Of a stretch of DNA of 64,000 nt, positions 42,484 through 51,294 are shown one piece after another. The position numbers and the translations under genes are program-made. Position 1 is the stretch's first letter; each line of letters starts with the position of its first letter. The DNA is taken from assembly GCA_034520625.1 (NCBI GenBank), contig JAXHNI010000009.1, positions 248,001-312,000 on the forward strand, written 5' to 3'. The stretch is from JAANXG01 sp034520625 (GTDB lineage Bacteria > Pseudomonadota > Gammaproteobacteria > Arenicellales > JAANXG01). The notes beneath the pieces were generated by a model that was given only the letters and a program-made list of their open reading frames with translations, was not told where the DNA came from and did no database searches.

Positions 42484-45355
42484 AGTCCATCAGGGGCTCC
42501 GGGTAACCGATGCAGTACCCCTGGGCGAAATCGACGCCGATGTCCCTGAGCCGGTCCAGCACCGGGATGGTCTCGGCGAACTCGGCGATGGTGCGCTTGT
42601 TCATTATCCGGGCGATCTCGGTGATGGACTTCACCATGGCCAGGTCGATGGGGTCGGTGTTGATATCGCGGACGAACTGCCCGTCGATCTTCACGTAGTC
42701 CACGGGCAGGTTCTTGAGATAGGCGAACGAGGACAGGCCGCTGCCGAAATCGTCCAAAGCACAGAAGTGCCCCAGGCCGCGCACCTGCTCGATGAATTCC
42801 GCGGCGCTGGACAGGCTGGCCACCGCCGCGGTCTCGGTGATCTCGAAACAGATCCGGAAGCGGGAAGGCCCGCGCTGTCCCAGCCGCTCTATAACGAAGT
42901 CGCGGAACGACGGCTCCCGCAGCGACATCCCGGAGATGTTGATGAAGAACGTCACCACCTCCCCGCTCTTCGTCTCCATGTCGTCCAGCCAACCCAGCAT
43001 GGTGCTGATCACCCAGCGGTCCAGCTTGACCATCAGGCCGAAGCGTTCCGCCGGGCGCAGGAACGATTTCGGTTCGTACAGCCGGCCGCTGCCGTCGTCC
43101 AGGCGCAGCAGAATCTCGTAGCGCTGCTCCGCGTCGTCATGCTCCAGGCTCAGGATCGGCTGCTTGTAGAGGATGAAGTCATTGCGTTCCAGGGAGCGGT
43201 TGAGGTCGGCGACCCAGTGCATGTCACCGCGGCGGCGGGCGAGATCGGAGTCGTCGGCATGATAGACATGGACGCGGTTGCCGCCCTGGTCCTTGGCGGC
43301 GTAGCAGGCGGTATCCGCGCAGCTCAGGATGTCCGAAACGTTGTCACTGTAGCGGGTGATGGGCACCACGCCGATGCTGGCGCCGACCCGAAACATTTTG
43401 CCCTGCCACATGAACCGGAAGCCATCAATGGCCTCGCAAACCTTCCCGGCGATGCGCGCCGCGTCCTCGATGCTGCAGTTCTCGAGCAGAAGGCCGAACT
43501 CGTCGCCGCCCAGTCGCGCGATGATGTCCCGCTCGCGGACCTGCTCCGGAAGCAGGCCGCCGAGCCGGCGCATCAGCTCGTCGCCCGCCAGGTGGCCGCA
43601 GGTGTCGTTGATGACCTTGAACTGGTCGAGATCCAGGTAGCACAGGGCGTGCGCGGCGCCCTTACCGGCGCCGCGAATCAGCTGCTCCAGCGCGGTCTCG
43701 AAACCGGTGCGGTTGGCCAGCCCGGTGAGGGCGTCGTGGCTGGCCTGCCAGGACAGCTCCCGGGAGAGCAGGTGGGTCTCGGTGATGTCCGTCTGGGTGA
43801 TGACATGGCCGCCGCTCGGCGTCGGGCGACCGCGCACTTCCAGGAAACGGCCCTCCCCGTGTTCGATGATGAACCGGTAGGGCCGGGCATCGGCGATCTT
43901 CTGCATCCGGGCGGCCACCAGCTCCTCGACCGCGCCCTCGCCATAGCCGCCTTCCCGGGCAAGCCGCTCGACGACGTCCCGGATGGGCAGGCCGGGCTCG
44001 AGGTCCAGTCCCGGGGCAGCCAGCGTCCGCGCCCATCGCTGGTTGAAGGCGACGATGCGGTGCTCACGGTCGAGCATGACGATGCCCTGGTCCATGTTCT
44101 CGTAGGCCGCCTCGAGCTGCTCCGTCTTGTCAGCGATCTCCCGTTCCGTCTGCTTGGCGCGGGTGATGTCGCTCACCACCACGAAAGTCGCGCCGTCCTC
44201 AAGGCGCTGCTCGTGAATGCGGGCCCAGATGCCGCTGTCGGCGCGGTAGTGCTCGGTCGCGCCGGCGGGATTCCGGTGCCGCGCCATCCGCGTCTCGATC
44301 CATTCCTGTTCGCAGCCCCGGGCCTCGGGAATGGCCCGCCGCCTGATACTCACGTCCAGGATTTCGCGGAAGGTCGTGCCCGGTACCAGGATGTCACAAA
44401 TGCCGAACATCATGTCCCGGTAGCGCCGGTTGGTGTAGTAGAGCCGGTCGTCCGCGTCGAACAGGGCAAAGCCTTCCGAGGACGCCTCCATCGCGCCCAC
44501 CAGCCGCGCGCGGGCGGCCTCCTGCTCTTTCTCGGCATGGGCGATGCGGTGGCGGTCGGTCACGTCCATGAGCGCGGCCTGGACGGCGGGGAACCCTTCC
44601 CAGAGGATCGTCTTGGCCGAGCAGAGCACGGTGATCCGCGAGCCGTCCTTGCGGATGCCCGTGAACTCGTACACCGACGGTACTGGCTCGCCGCGCTTGC
44701 GCCGCCGGGCGTAATCCTCGATGCGCGCCCGATCCTCGGGTGCCGCCAGGGCCTGGAGCGACCCGAGCTGCATGATCTCCGCCGGCAAATCGTATCCGTA
44801 CAGCTCGGCGAAGGCCTGGTTGACGAACAACGGCCGGTTGTCGAAGGCGTCCACGGAAATCCCCTGCAGGGAACCCTCCACGAGCTGGCGGTAGCGCTCA
44901 TCTACACCGGCCATGTGGGCCTCGGCCGCGCGCCGGTTCGAGATGTCGCGGGCCACGATACACACGTAGTCGCGGCCGGCATGGGTCAGCAGCCCGGCCT
45001 TCGCCTCCACCGGGAACGAGACGCCCCGGGCGCGCTGATACTCGGACTCGAAGGTCACGGATTGCTCCCGGCCCACGGCAGCCCACAGGTCCCGCCACCG
45101 TTCCCCGGTCCATTGGGTATCGATGTCTCCGGCGTGGCGGCCCGTCAGCGCATCGGCCTCATCGCCCAGCGCCCGGGCGGCGGCGCGGTTGGCATGCACC
45201 ACGCCGGCGCCGTCATCGAAAATCAGCACAGGGTCGCCGATATGGTCGAGCACCCACAGGTCCACGGCCGGCGGCGCGGGGAAAAGGCCGTCACGGGGGG
45301 GTTGCGGCGGCGCCACGGTGGCCGCGCCGGTATTGGGATGGGTGTTGTCTGGCAT
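42479..45355 (-). CDS. PAS-GGDEF-EAL cyclic-di-GMP signalling protein
   Basis: A 958-aa cytoplasmic sensor that could make or break c-di-GMP. Three or four PAS-type domains occupy about residues 25-515. The GGDEF domain (about 525-690) keeps the GGDEF motif at about 612 and an I-site R-x-x-D five residues before it (RERDIIARLGGDEF). The EAL domain (about 705-955) reads EILLRL in place of EALLR, but FEITETAAV, LDDFGSGLSSFAYL and DYVKIDGQF are intact. No membrane segment is seen. The ATG at 45355 is preferred to a TTG 21 nt upstream. Confidence 0.93.
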   Translation of the reverse strand: MPDNTHPNTGAATVAPPQPPRDGLFPAPPAVDLWVLDHIGDPVLIFDDGAGVVHANRAAARALGDEADALTGRHAGDIDTQWTGERWRDLWAAVGREQSVTFESEYQRARGVSFPVEAKAGLLTHAGRDYVCIVARDISNRRAAEAHMAGVDERYRQLVEGSLQGISVDAFDNRPLFVNQAFAELYGYDLPAEIMQLGSLQALAAPEDRARIEDYARRRKRGEPVPSVYEFTGIRKDGSRITVLCSAKTILWEGFPAVQAALMDVTDRHRIAHAEKEQEAARARLVGAMEASSEGFALFDADDRLYYTNRRYRDMMFGICDILVPGTTFREILDVSIRRRAIPEARGCEQEWIETRMARHRNPAGATEHYRADSGIWARIHEQRLEDGATFVVVSDITRAKQTEREIADKTEQLEAAYENMDQGIVMLDREHRIVAFNQRWARTLAAPGLDLEPGLPIRDVVERLAREGGYGEGAVEELVAARMQKIADARPYRFIIEHGEGRFLEVRGRPTPSGGHVITQTDITETHLLSRELSWQASHDALTGLANRTGFETALEQLIRGAGKGAAHALCYLDLDQFKVINDTCGHLAGDELMRRLGGLLPEQVRERDIIARLGGDEFGLLLENCSIEDAARIAGKVCEAIDGFRFMWQGKMFRVGASIGVVPITRYSDNVSDILSCADTACYAAKDQGGNRVHVYHADDSDLARRRGDMHWVADLNRSLERNDFILYKQPILSLEHDDAEQRYEILLRLDDGSGRLYEPKSFLRPAERFGLMVKLDRWVISTMLGWLDDMETKSGEVVTFFINISGMSLREPSFRDFVIERLGQRGPSRFRICFEITETAAVASLSSAAEFIEQVRGLGHFCALDDFGSGLSSFAYLKNLPVDYVKIDGQFVRDINTDPIDLAMVKSITEIARIMNKRTIAEFAETIPVLDRLRDIGVDFAQGYCIGYPEPLMDL

Positions 45356-45689
45356 CGATCTGGGCGAGCCGGGCAAGGGAGCACGACGGCGGCCGAAAGA
45401 AAATTACCGGTGATCCGCTGTTCCGCCGTCAGTCGGGGGTGCCTGGGGTTGTCGCTTTAATATGGTTATGTCGTAAGTGCGGGTGCTTGCAGTTCGGTCT
45501 GTCCCCGGCGGCGGCGCTTCCTCATGATCGCCACGCGCCGGTCTCACCCTATGTTGCATTGTAGCGGCAAGCCCTGTCGATTGACAGAACAAACAATGCG
45601 GACGGGTGAATCGCGCACCAAAGCTGGCTGTCAGGCGTTAAGCCGGGCACACTGCCATCGGAATCACGAGTTACAGCAACTTTAGAGTC
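45356..45689. other. Divergent intergenic region, no gene seen
   Basis: A 334-nt gap between two divergent genes. I find no convincing open frame, RNA or repeat. It presumably holds the promoters of the c-di-GMP gene and of the downstream HHELS protein. Confidence 0.5.
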
Positions 45690-46469
45690 ATGCGTGTACG
45701 CAACATCCTGCTGGCCGTCCTGGTCGCCCTCGCTGCCGCCGGGGCCGGGTGGTATGTTCATGATCAGCAGTCCGCCGCACGGTTGGAGCGGGACCTGGAA
45801 CACCGCTACGGCGTCCTGGTCTCCACCGGCACTCTCGAGCTGCCCGGGCGCCGGAGCAATGCGTCCTACCGCAAAGTGCCCTGGTTCAACCGGCTCGCCG
45901 CCCTCCGTGCTCTGGAGCGGGACCTGGACCGCTACCGGCCGGCCTTCCTGAAGCAGCACCTGCGCCGGATCTACGTTTTCCGTACCTTGACGATAAAGGG
46001 CGAGTCGTACGGCGGCACCTACGATACCGAGCGCCAAGCCGTGTATATCGCCGCGTCCTGGTTGGGGGACAACGGTCGCGATCCGGAAGCGATGGGCTTT
46101 CACCACGAGCTCAGCAGCCTGCTGATTCACGGGTATCCGGAGGCGTTCCCGGTTTCCGACTGGCGCGCGCTCAACCCGGCGGGTTTCAGGTACCGCTTCC
46201 AGAGATCGACCGCACGCAACCTGTCGAGCGGACGCCTGGATCTGGCCGGGAACGAGCAGACTTACGAGCGGGGATTCCTGAGCGACTACGGCACCCTGAG
46301 CGTCGAGGACGACATGAACACCTTTGCCCAGTATGTCATCGGCAAGCTCGTGCGGCTGCGCGAGCTGGAATCCCGCTATCCCCGGATCGCCGCCAAGGCG
46401 GCGTTTATCCGCCGCGGCCTGGACGAAATCGGGCCCTGGCGGGCGGCGGCGCCCGGATCAGCCAGGTAG
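45690..46469 (+). CDS. Putative secreted metallopeptidase-like protein (HHELS motif)
   Basis: A 259-aa protein with an N-terminal hydrophobic segment (VRNILLAVLVALAAAGAGWYV) that is either a signal anchor or signal peptide. The segment GFHHELSSLLIH (about residues 146-157) contains H-E-x-x-x and a later His, resembling zinc-peptidase-like proteins of the H-H-E-x-S-S type. A fully conserved H-E-x-x-H is not present. I do not recognise a named family. The N-terminal half is rich in basic helices and aromatic residues. Confidence 0.6.
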   Translation: MRVRNILLAVLVALAAAGAGWYVHDQQSAARLERDLEHRYGVLVSTGTLELPGRRSNASYRKVPWFNRLAALRALERDLDRYRPAFLKQHLRRIYVFRTLTIKGESYGGTYDTERQAVYIAASWLGDNGRDPEAMGFHHELSSLLIHGYPEAFPVSDWRALNPAGFRYRFQRSTARNLSSGRLDLAGNEQTYERGFLSDYGTLSVEDDMNTFAQYVIGKLVRLRELESRYPRIAAKAAFIRRGLDEIGPWRAAAPGSAR

Positions 46470-46604
46470 GCCGGTAAGCTCCGAGCTACAACAGGAAGCC
46501 GGCACCTGCTGCCGACTTCCTGTAACGCGATGTTGGATTTGATGCTCGACCCGCGCGCCCCGACGCACGCGCGTAGACCGCCAGGAGAATCGAACCGCTC
46601 GTGA

Positions 46605-47327
46605 CTACTGGAGTCGCAAAAGCACACACTCCGCGTTCCTGATCGCGGTCCACTGTTGATCCGCGTCTCCGATTTCCAAACCCGCCCGGGCGGCCGGAAT
46701 CAACGTATCGACCACTGCCGTCCGCATGCGCTGCAGTGGATCGCTGGTGTCGTTTCGCTCCGGGGCCAAGTTGGCGTCTCGAACCCGCGGACAGGGCCCT
46801 TCAACCCAGCCCGTCCAGGTCTCCCCGTCGGCGCTGAGCTCGCCATTGACGAGCCAGTCGCCGAAAGAGCCGCTGAACGTGATCAACCCGCCGTTTACGG
46901 CAGTGCCCACGTTCCTGTCGTCTAGAAAGACGTCGTCGAAACCGATCTGTACGTATAGGGTGTCCGCATCAACCCGCTCGATACAGATGTTGAATATTGC
47001 TTCTGCTTCGCAGTCGGGTTGGGACGACCCACCGGCCCGCGCCTCGGGGAGGATGGCATTCAGAATTTGTCCGCCCAGGCCGCGTTGGCGGGCCGGACCA
47101 GGCCCGGCGTTACCGGTATTCCCACCGCCGGCCCATGGGCCGTCGGGCAACACCAGTGAAGTCTGGGCGTGCGCCGGCAGGGACACCGCTTCCACCACCG
47201 GGCGGGTCCAGCTTTCCGGCGCCAGCTTGAAGGCGGTGACGGAGGCGCCGCCCAGCAGCGCGGTTTTCAGTACGCGGCGGCGGGAATTGCCGCGTGTGCG
47301 GGTGTCGTCGTTGGTCGTGTTGGACAT
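46605..47327 (-). CDS. Tat-type exported protein, second member of the LPAHA-block group
   Basis: A 240-aa protein. NSRRRVLKTALLGGASV (residues 14-30) is a strong twin-arginine signal. It is followed by W40, then RPVVEAVSLPAHAQTS (42-57), closely matching residues 42-59 of the protein at 27608-28111. The rest is unrelated, with two further motifs like the block: ILNAILPEARAG (88-99) and AVVDTLIPAARAG (204-216). Cysteines in DCEAEAIFNICIE and EGPCPRVRD suggest disulphides. It is encoded alone between a peptidase-like protein and mnmE; no oxygenase is adjacent. Confidence 0.75.
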   Translation of the reverse strand: MSNTTNDDTRTRGNSRRRVLKTALLGGASVTAFKLAPESWTRPVVEAVSLPAHAQTSLVLPDGPWAGGGNTGNAGPGPARQRGLGGQILNAILPEARAGGSSQPDCEAEAIFNICIERVDADTLYVQIGFDDVFLDDRNVGTAVNGGLITFSGSFGDWLVNGELSADGETWTGWVEGPCPRVRDANLAPERNDTSDPLQRMRTAVVDTLIPAARAGLEIGDADQQWTAIRNAECVLLRLQ

Positions 47328-47499
47328 GCAGGGGCTCCGGGATTTGTTCGGTTGTTGGTACAGCGAGAGGAATGGATAGTACCGTGGGGAGGCGGGCCGC
47401 GCCAGTTGGTGTTGCTTGTGGGAGATGTGGTGGCGTTGAAGTTTTTTAAGGCGGGGTTGGGGGTCTGGCGGGGGTTGGCGCTGTGGGTTTGATTTGATT

Positions 47500-47525
47500 T
47501 TGTCGGGCTTGCGCCCGACCTACAT
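47500..47525. repeat. REP palindrome, copy E
   Basis: GTCGGGC-TTGC-GCCCGAC (47502-47508, 47513-47519) ending in CTAC is the same element as copies at 2993, 28112, 30846 and 42414. It lies just downstream of mnmE, a plausible terminator position. Confidence 0.7.
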
Positions 47526-47533
47526 CGTGCGGG

Positions 47534-48880
47534 CTATTTGCCGATGCAGAAGTCGGCGAAGATGCGGCCGAGGAGGTCGTCGGCGGTGAATTCGCCGGTG
47601 ATTTCGCCGAGGCGCTGCTGGGCGAGGCGCAGGTCCTCGGCGATGAGCTCGCCGCTGCGGCCGTCGCGCATGGCCGCGAGGGCCTGGTCGAAGTGCCCGC
47701 GGGCGGCGGCGATGGCGTCGAGGTGGCGGCGGCGGGCGATGTACGGCGCCTCGCCGGCGGACTGGTAGCCCATGACCGATTTGAGGTGGCGCTTCAGCGC
47801 GTCCAGGCCCTCGCCGGTCATGACCGACACGTTGAACGCCGGCGGGTCGGCGTCCGCCCGGGCGCCGGCTTTCCCCGCGGTGAGATCAATCTTGTTCCAG
47901 AGGATTACCGGCAGCACGCCGCGCGGGATGTCCGCGAGATACGATTGGACGTCCGCCGGGTCGCCGTCCTCCAGCACCAGTAACGCGATATCGGCGGCGG
48001 CGACGGCCTGCCGCGCCCGGCGGATGCCTTCCTGCTCGATCTCCTCGGCGGTGCTGCGCAGCCCGGCGGTATCCACCAGATGTACGGGCAGGCCCTCGAG
48101 CTGAATCGTCAGCTCCACCGTGTCCCGGGTGGTGCCCGGCGTGGGGCTGACGATCGCCCTATCCGTGCGCGCCAGCGCGTTCAGCAGGCTCGACTTGCCG
48201 GCGTTGGGCGGGCCGAGGAGAACGACCTTCACGCCGTCGCGAAGCAATGTGCCCTGGCGGGTGTCCGCCACCAGGCGATCGAGGTCGGCGGTGAGCTGCG
48301 CCAGCCGGGACTCCAGGGCGGCATCGGCCAGGAAATCCACTTCCTCCTCGGGGAAGTCCAGGGCCGCCTCGACCCAGGCGCGCACCGCGATCAGGTCCTC
48401 GACAATGGCGTGGATGGCTTCGGAGAACCGGCCCGACATGGCGTTCAGGGCCGAGCGCGCCGCCGTCTCGGAAGCGCTGTCGATGAGGTCGGCGATGGCT
48501 TCGGCCTGCACCAGGTCGATCTTGCCGTTCAGGAACGCGCGCTCTGAGAACTCGCCGGGCCGCGCCAGCCGTGCGCCGAGGCCAGTGATGCGCTGCAGGA
48601 GCAGGTCCACCACTACCGGGCCGCCGTGGCCGTGCAGCTCCAGGATATCCTCGCCGGTGAAAGAAGCGGGGCCGGGGAAATACAGCGCCAGGCCCGTATC
48701 CAGGATCTGCCCGTCCGCATCCCTGAAATCGCACAGGGTCGCCAAGCGCGGGGCCGGGACCCGGCCGGAGACCTGCTCCGCGATGACGGCGGCCTGCGGT
48801 CCGGAGATTCGGATTACGGCGATGCCGCCGCGGCCGGGCGGCGTCGCCAGCGCGGTTATGGTGTCCTGCGGCTCGTGCAT
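47534..48880 (-). CDS. mnmE: tRNA modification GTPase MnmE
   Basis: A 448-aa GTPase that, with MnmG, modifies U34 of tRNAs. The N-terminal THF-binding domain starts DTITALATPPGRGGIAVIRI. The G domain shows GPPNAGKSSLLNAL, DTAGLRSTAEEIEQEG and NKID. The C-terminus ends in FCIGK with the essential cysteine. It follows yidC with 33 nt between. In many gammaproteobacteria mnmG comes next; here a REP palindrome, a Tat-type protein and other genes intervene. Confidence 0.97.
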   Translation of the reverse strand: MHEPQDTITALATPPGRGGIAVIRISGPQAAVIAEQVSGRVPAPRLATLCDFRDADGQILDTGLALYFPGPASFTGEDILELHGHGGPVVVDLLLQRITGLGARLARPGEFSERAFLNGKIDLVQAEAIADLIDSASETAARSALNAMSGRFSEAIHAIVEDLIAVRAWVEAALDFPEEEVDFLADAALESRLAQLTADLDRLVADTRQGTLLRDGVKVVLLGPPNAGKSSLLNALARTDRAIVSPTPGTTRDTVELTIQLEGLPVHLVDTAGLRSTAEEIEQEGIRRARQAVAAADIALLVLEDGDPADVQSYLADIPRGVLPVILWNKIDLTAGKAGARADADPPAFNVSVMTGEGLDALKRHLKSVMGYQSAGEAPYIARRRHLDAIAAARGHFDQALAAMRDGRSGELIAEDLRLAQQRLGEITGEFTADDLLGRIFADFCIGK

Positions 48881-48913
48881 GATCGCGGGAGCCCGGGGCG
48901 CCGGGCTCGGCGG

Positions 48914-50617
48914 TTAAGAGCCCACGACGTATTTATTAATGTACCACTGCTGGGCGATGGACAGGACATTGTTGACGAGCCAGTACAGCACCAGGCCGGC
49001 CGGGAAGTACAGGAACAGGAAGGTGAACACCACGGGTAGCGCCATCATGATGCGCTTCTGCATGGGATCGAGGGGCGCCGGGTTCAGCATCTGCTGGGCC
49101 ACCATGCTCGCGCCCATGAGAATGGGCAGCACATAGTACGGATCACGGATGGACAGATCCTTGATCCACAGCTCCCAAGGCGCCTGGCGCAGCTCGACGC
49201 TCTCCAGCAGCACCCAGTACAGCGCGATGAACACGGGTATCTGGATGATGATGGGCAGGCAGCCGCCCAGGGGGTTAACCTTCTCCTTCTTGTAGATCTC
49301 CATCATGGCCTGGTTCATTTTGGCCTTGTCGTCCCCGTAGCGGTCCTTGAGGGTCTGCAGCCGCGGCTGCAGCTTCTTCATCTTCGCCATGGACTTGTAG
49401 CTGGCGGCGGACAGCGGGTAGAACGCCAGCTTGATGAGGCAGGTCAGGAGGATGATGGCCCAACCCCAGTTGCCCACGAAGTCGTGGATCCAGTCGAGCA
49501 CCCAGAACAGCGGCGCGGACACCGGCGTCAGCCAGCCATAGTCGACAGTCAGGTCGAAGCCCTGGGCCTTCTCGGTCAGGCGGTCCTGTTCCTTGGGCCC
49601 GGCGAACAGGTCCAGGCCGAGCTGCCCCGTTTCTCCCGGGGCCACGGTCACCGGAGCCAGAGAGTTGAGGCCGATGTTGTAGCGGGTATTTCCGGGGTGG
49701 TCGAAGGCACGGGTATAGAAGTTGTACTCGGCGTTGTCGCGCGGGAACCAGGCACCGACGAAATAGTGCTGCAACATAGCCACCCAGCCATCGGCGATGC
49801 GGCGGCTCATGGGGCTGTCCTGCATGTCGTCGAAATCGATCTTCTGGAACTTTTCCGCCTCGGAATAGATCGCCCCGCCCATGAAGGTGGGCACGGCGCC
49901 CAGAATGAAGCCGCGGTCCGGGGGAATGTAGGTCCGGAGAAACTGGCCGTAGATGAATCCCTGCCAGGGGCTCGAGGACTGGTTGTCCACGATATAGTCA
50001 ATCTTGATGTCGTAGCTGTCGCGCGCGAAGGTGTATCGCTTGGTGTAATGAACGCCGTCGGGCGCCGTCCATTCCAGGTCCACGGCCAGGGAATCGTCGC
50101 CTTCCTGGAGGCGATACTCGCTGCGTTCCGCCTTGTAGACGGTCCGGTGGTTCGGGTATTCCCGGTCCTTGCCGATCAGGCCGCTCTGGGTTGAAAAGAT
50201 GTCGTCGCCCCGCTCCGTCGACTGCTGTTTCATCAACAGGAAGGGGTCGTCCGGCCGGTCGACGGCAACCGGGTGCTCGAGCAGGGCGATCTCCTCGATA
50301 CCGCCACCGTTGGTATTGATCTTCACGCGGATCAGGTCGGTGGTGACCTGGACCCCCCGGTCGGCGCCGTCGGCTTCCTCACCGTCCTGGGGCACTTGCG
50401 GCGTGGCATCCGCCGTGGTGGGCGAATCGCCGGTTTCAGGGACATCCGGCACGTCGGGCGCATCCGGAATGCTTTCCTCACCGTCTCCGGGCACCTGCTG
50501 CTCCGCGGTCTGGCCCGCCGGGGGGGCATCCGGCATCGAGAACTCCAGCCACCGCTGGTAGAGCACGATCAGGACAAAAGCCAGTGCGAACAGCAGGATG
50601 GCGCGTTGAACGTCCAT
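48914..50617 (-). CDS. yidC: Membrane protein insertase YidC
   Basis: A 567-aa inner-membrane insertase. Residues 1-22 form the first helix. An acidic linker (about 25-85) rich in D, P and E follows, then the large periplasmic domain (about 90-350), and four more helices. FGNWGWAIILLTCLIKLAFYPLS-like sequence (NWGWAIILLTCLIKLAFYP) near residue 379 and the GGCLPIIIQIPVFIALYWVL helix are signatures. The gene begins 19 nt after rnpA, leaving no room for yidD. Confidence 0.97.
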   Translation of the reverse strand: MDVQRAILLFALAFVLIVLYQRWLEFSMPDAPPAGQTAEQQVPGDGEESIPDAPDVPDVPETGDSPTTADATPQVPQDGEEADGADRGVQVTTDLIRVKINTNGGGIEEIALLEHPVAVDRPDDPFLLMKQQSTERGDDIFSTQSGLIGKDREYPNHRTVYKAERSEYRLQEGDDSLAVDLEWTAPDGVHYTKRYTFARDSYDIKIDYIVDNQSSSPWQGFIYGQFLRTYIPPDRGFILGAVPTFMGGAIYSEAEKFQKIDFDDMQDSPMSRRIADGWVAMLQHYFVGAWFPRDNAEYNFYTRAFDHPGNTRYNIGLNSLAPVTVAPGETGQLGLDLFAGPKEQDRLTEKAQGFDLTVDYGWLTPVSAPLFWVLDWIHDFVGNWGWAIILLTCLIKLAFYPLSAASYKSMAKMKKLQPRLQTLKDRYGDDKAKMNQAMMEIYKKEKVNPLGGCLPIIIQIPVFIALYWVLLESVELRQAPWELWIKDLSIRDPYYVLPILMGASMVAQQMLNPAPLDPMQKRIMMALPVVFTFLFLYFPAGLVLYWLVNNVLSIAQQWYINKYVVGS

Positions 50618-50636
50618 AAGGATTTCTTACTCTGAT

Positions 50637-51026
50637 TTATTGAACAATGCTTTCCCGGGGCTCGCCAATGCTCGCCAGCACCGCATCCCAGATGCGGCGG
50701 ATCTCGTCATGAATGGCCGGGTCATGGAGATCGGCGGGCTGTGTCCGCACGGAAACGACAATATCCGCCGCCGGCAGCCTGTCCCGGTTGTGGCGAAACG
50801 ATTCCCGGATCAAACGTTTTACCCTTGAACGGTCCGTCGACCGTTTGATTGCCCTTTTAGGGACCGCCAGGCCCAGGCGGGGATGCTGGCAATCATTGGT
50901 GCGTGCATGCCAGCCGAACGGGCCGACCCGGCCGCGGTTCCGGGTCCGGTAAGCCCGGCGAAAGTCATCGCTCGATACGAGCCGGCAGGCCTTCGGGAAA
51001 GAGCGGTCCGGCCGGCCGGCACCCAA
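50637..51026 (-). CDS. rnpA: Ribonuclease P protein component
   Basis: A 129-aa protein that supports tRNA 5' maturation by RNase P RNA. FPKACRLVSSDDFRRAYRTR begins the conserved part, and the RNR-type motif appears as RSTDRSRVKRLIRESFR. It starts at a TTG at 51026, 9 nt after rpmH; the exact start codon is uncertain. The arrangement rpmH-rnpA-yidC is conserved. Confidence 0.94.
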   Translation of the reverse strand: MGAGRPDRSFPKACRLVSSDDFRRAYRTRNRGRVGPFGWHARTNDCQHPRLGLAVPKRAIKRSTDRSRVKRLIRESFRHNRDRLPAADIVVSVRTQPADLHDPAIHDEIRRIWDAVLASIGEPRESIVQ

Positions 51027-51035
51027 CGCGATGAG

Positions 51036-51170
51036 TCAGGCGCTCAGGCGAGCGCGGCCCTTGGCCCTTCGGGCGTTGATGACGGCGCGACCGTTCCTGG
51101 TTTTCATTCGAGCTCGGAAACCGTGGGTCCTTTTACGCTTAATTTCGCTGGGCTGGAATGTGCGTTTCAT
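51036..51170 (-). CDS. rpmH: 50S ribosomal protein L34
   Basis: A 44-aa ribosomal protein found by reading the minus strand. It begins MKRTFQPSEIKRKRTHGF and ends in RRAKGRARLSA, and matches L34 at almost every position. It starts a leftward operon with rnpA, yidC and mnmE, and its start lies 124 nt from the divergent dnaA gene. That divergent layout is the ancestral origin arrangement. Confidence 0.97.
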   Translation of the reverse strand: MKRTFQPSEIKRKRTHGFRARMKTRNGRAVINARRAKGRARLSA

Positions 51171-51294
51171 GATGCTGTATAACTCCGGATGCGGGGCGGA
51201 CTGTCCGCCTGGTCAGGCTTGTTTCAAGGGGCGTGCAAACTTACTGCCTCATCCACCGAGTGTCAATCAAAAAACCGCCTCCGGATTACGTGAC

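Noticed and set aside
42767..45460. An 897-codon open frame antisense to the GGDEF-EAL gene
   Set aside because: It is a shadow of the minus-strand protein, whose catalytic motifs are intact; no ribosome-binding site supports it.
50618..50636. A yidD gene between rnpA and yidC
   Set aside because: Only 19 nt separate the two genes, so the gene is absent from its usual place.
51031..51294. Upstream extension of dnaA to an earlier in-frame start
   Set aside because: The extension overlaps rpmH and reads as its antisense; DnaA similarity begins at the GTG at 51295.
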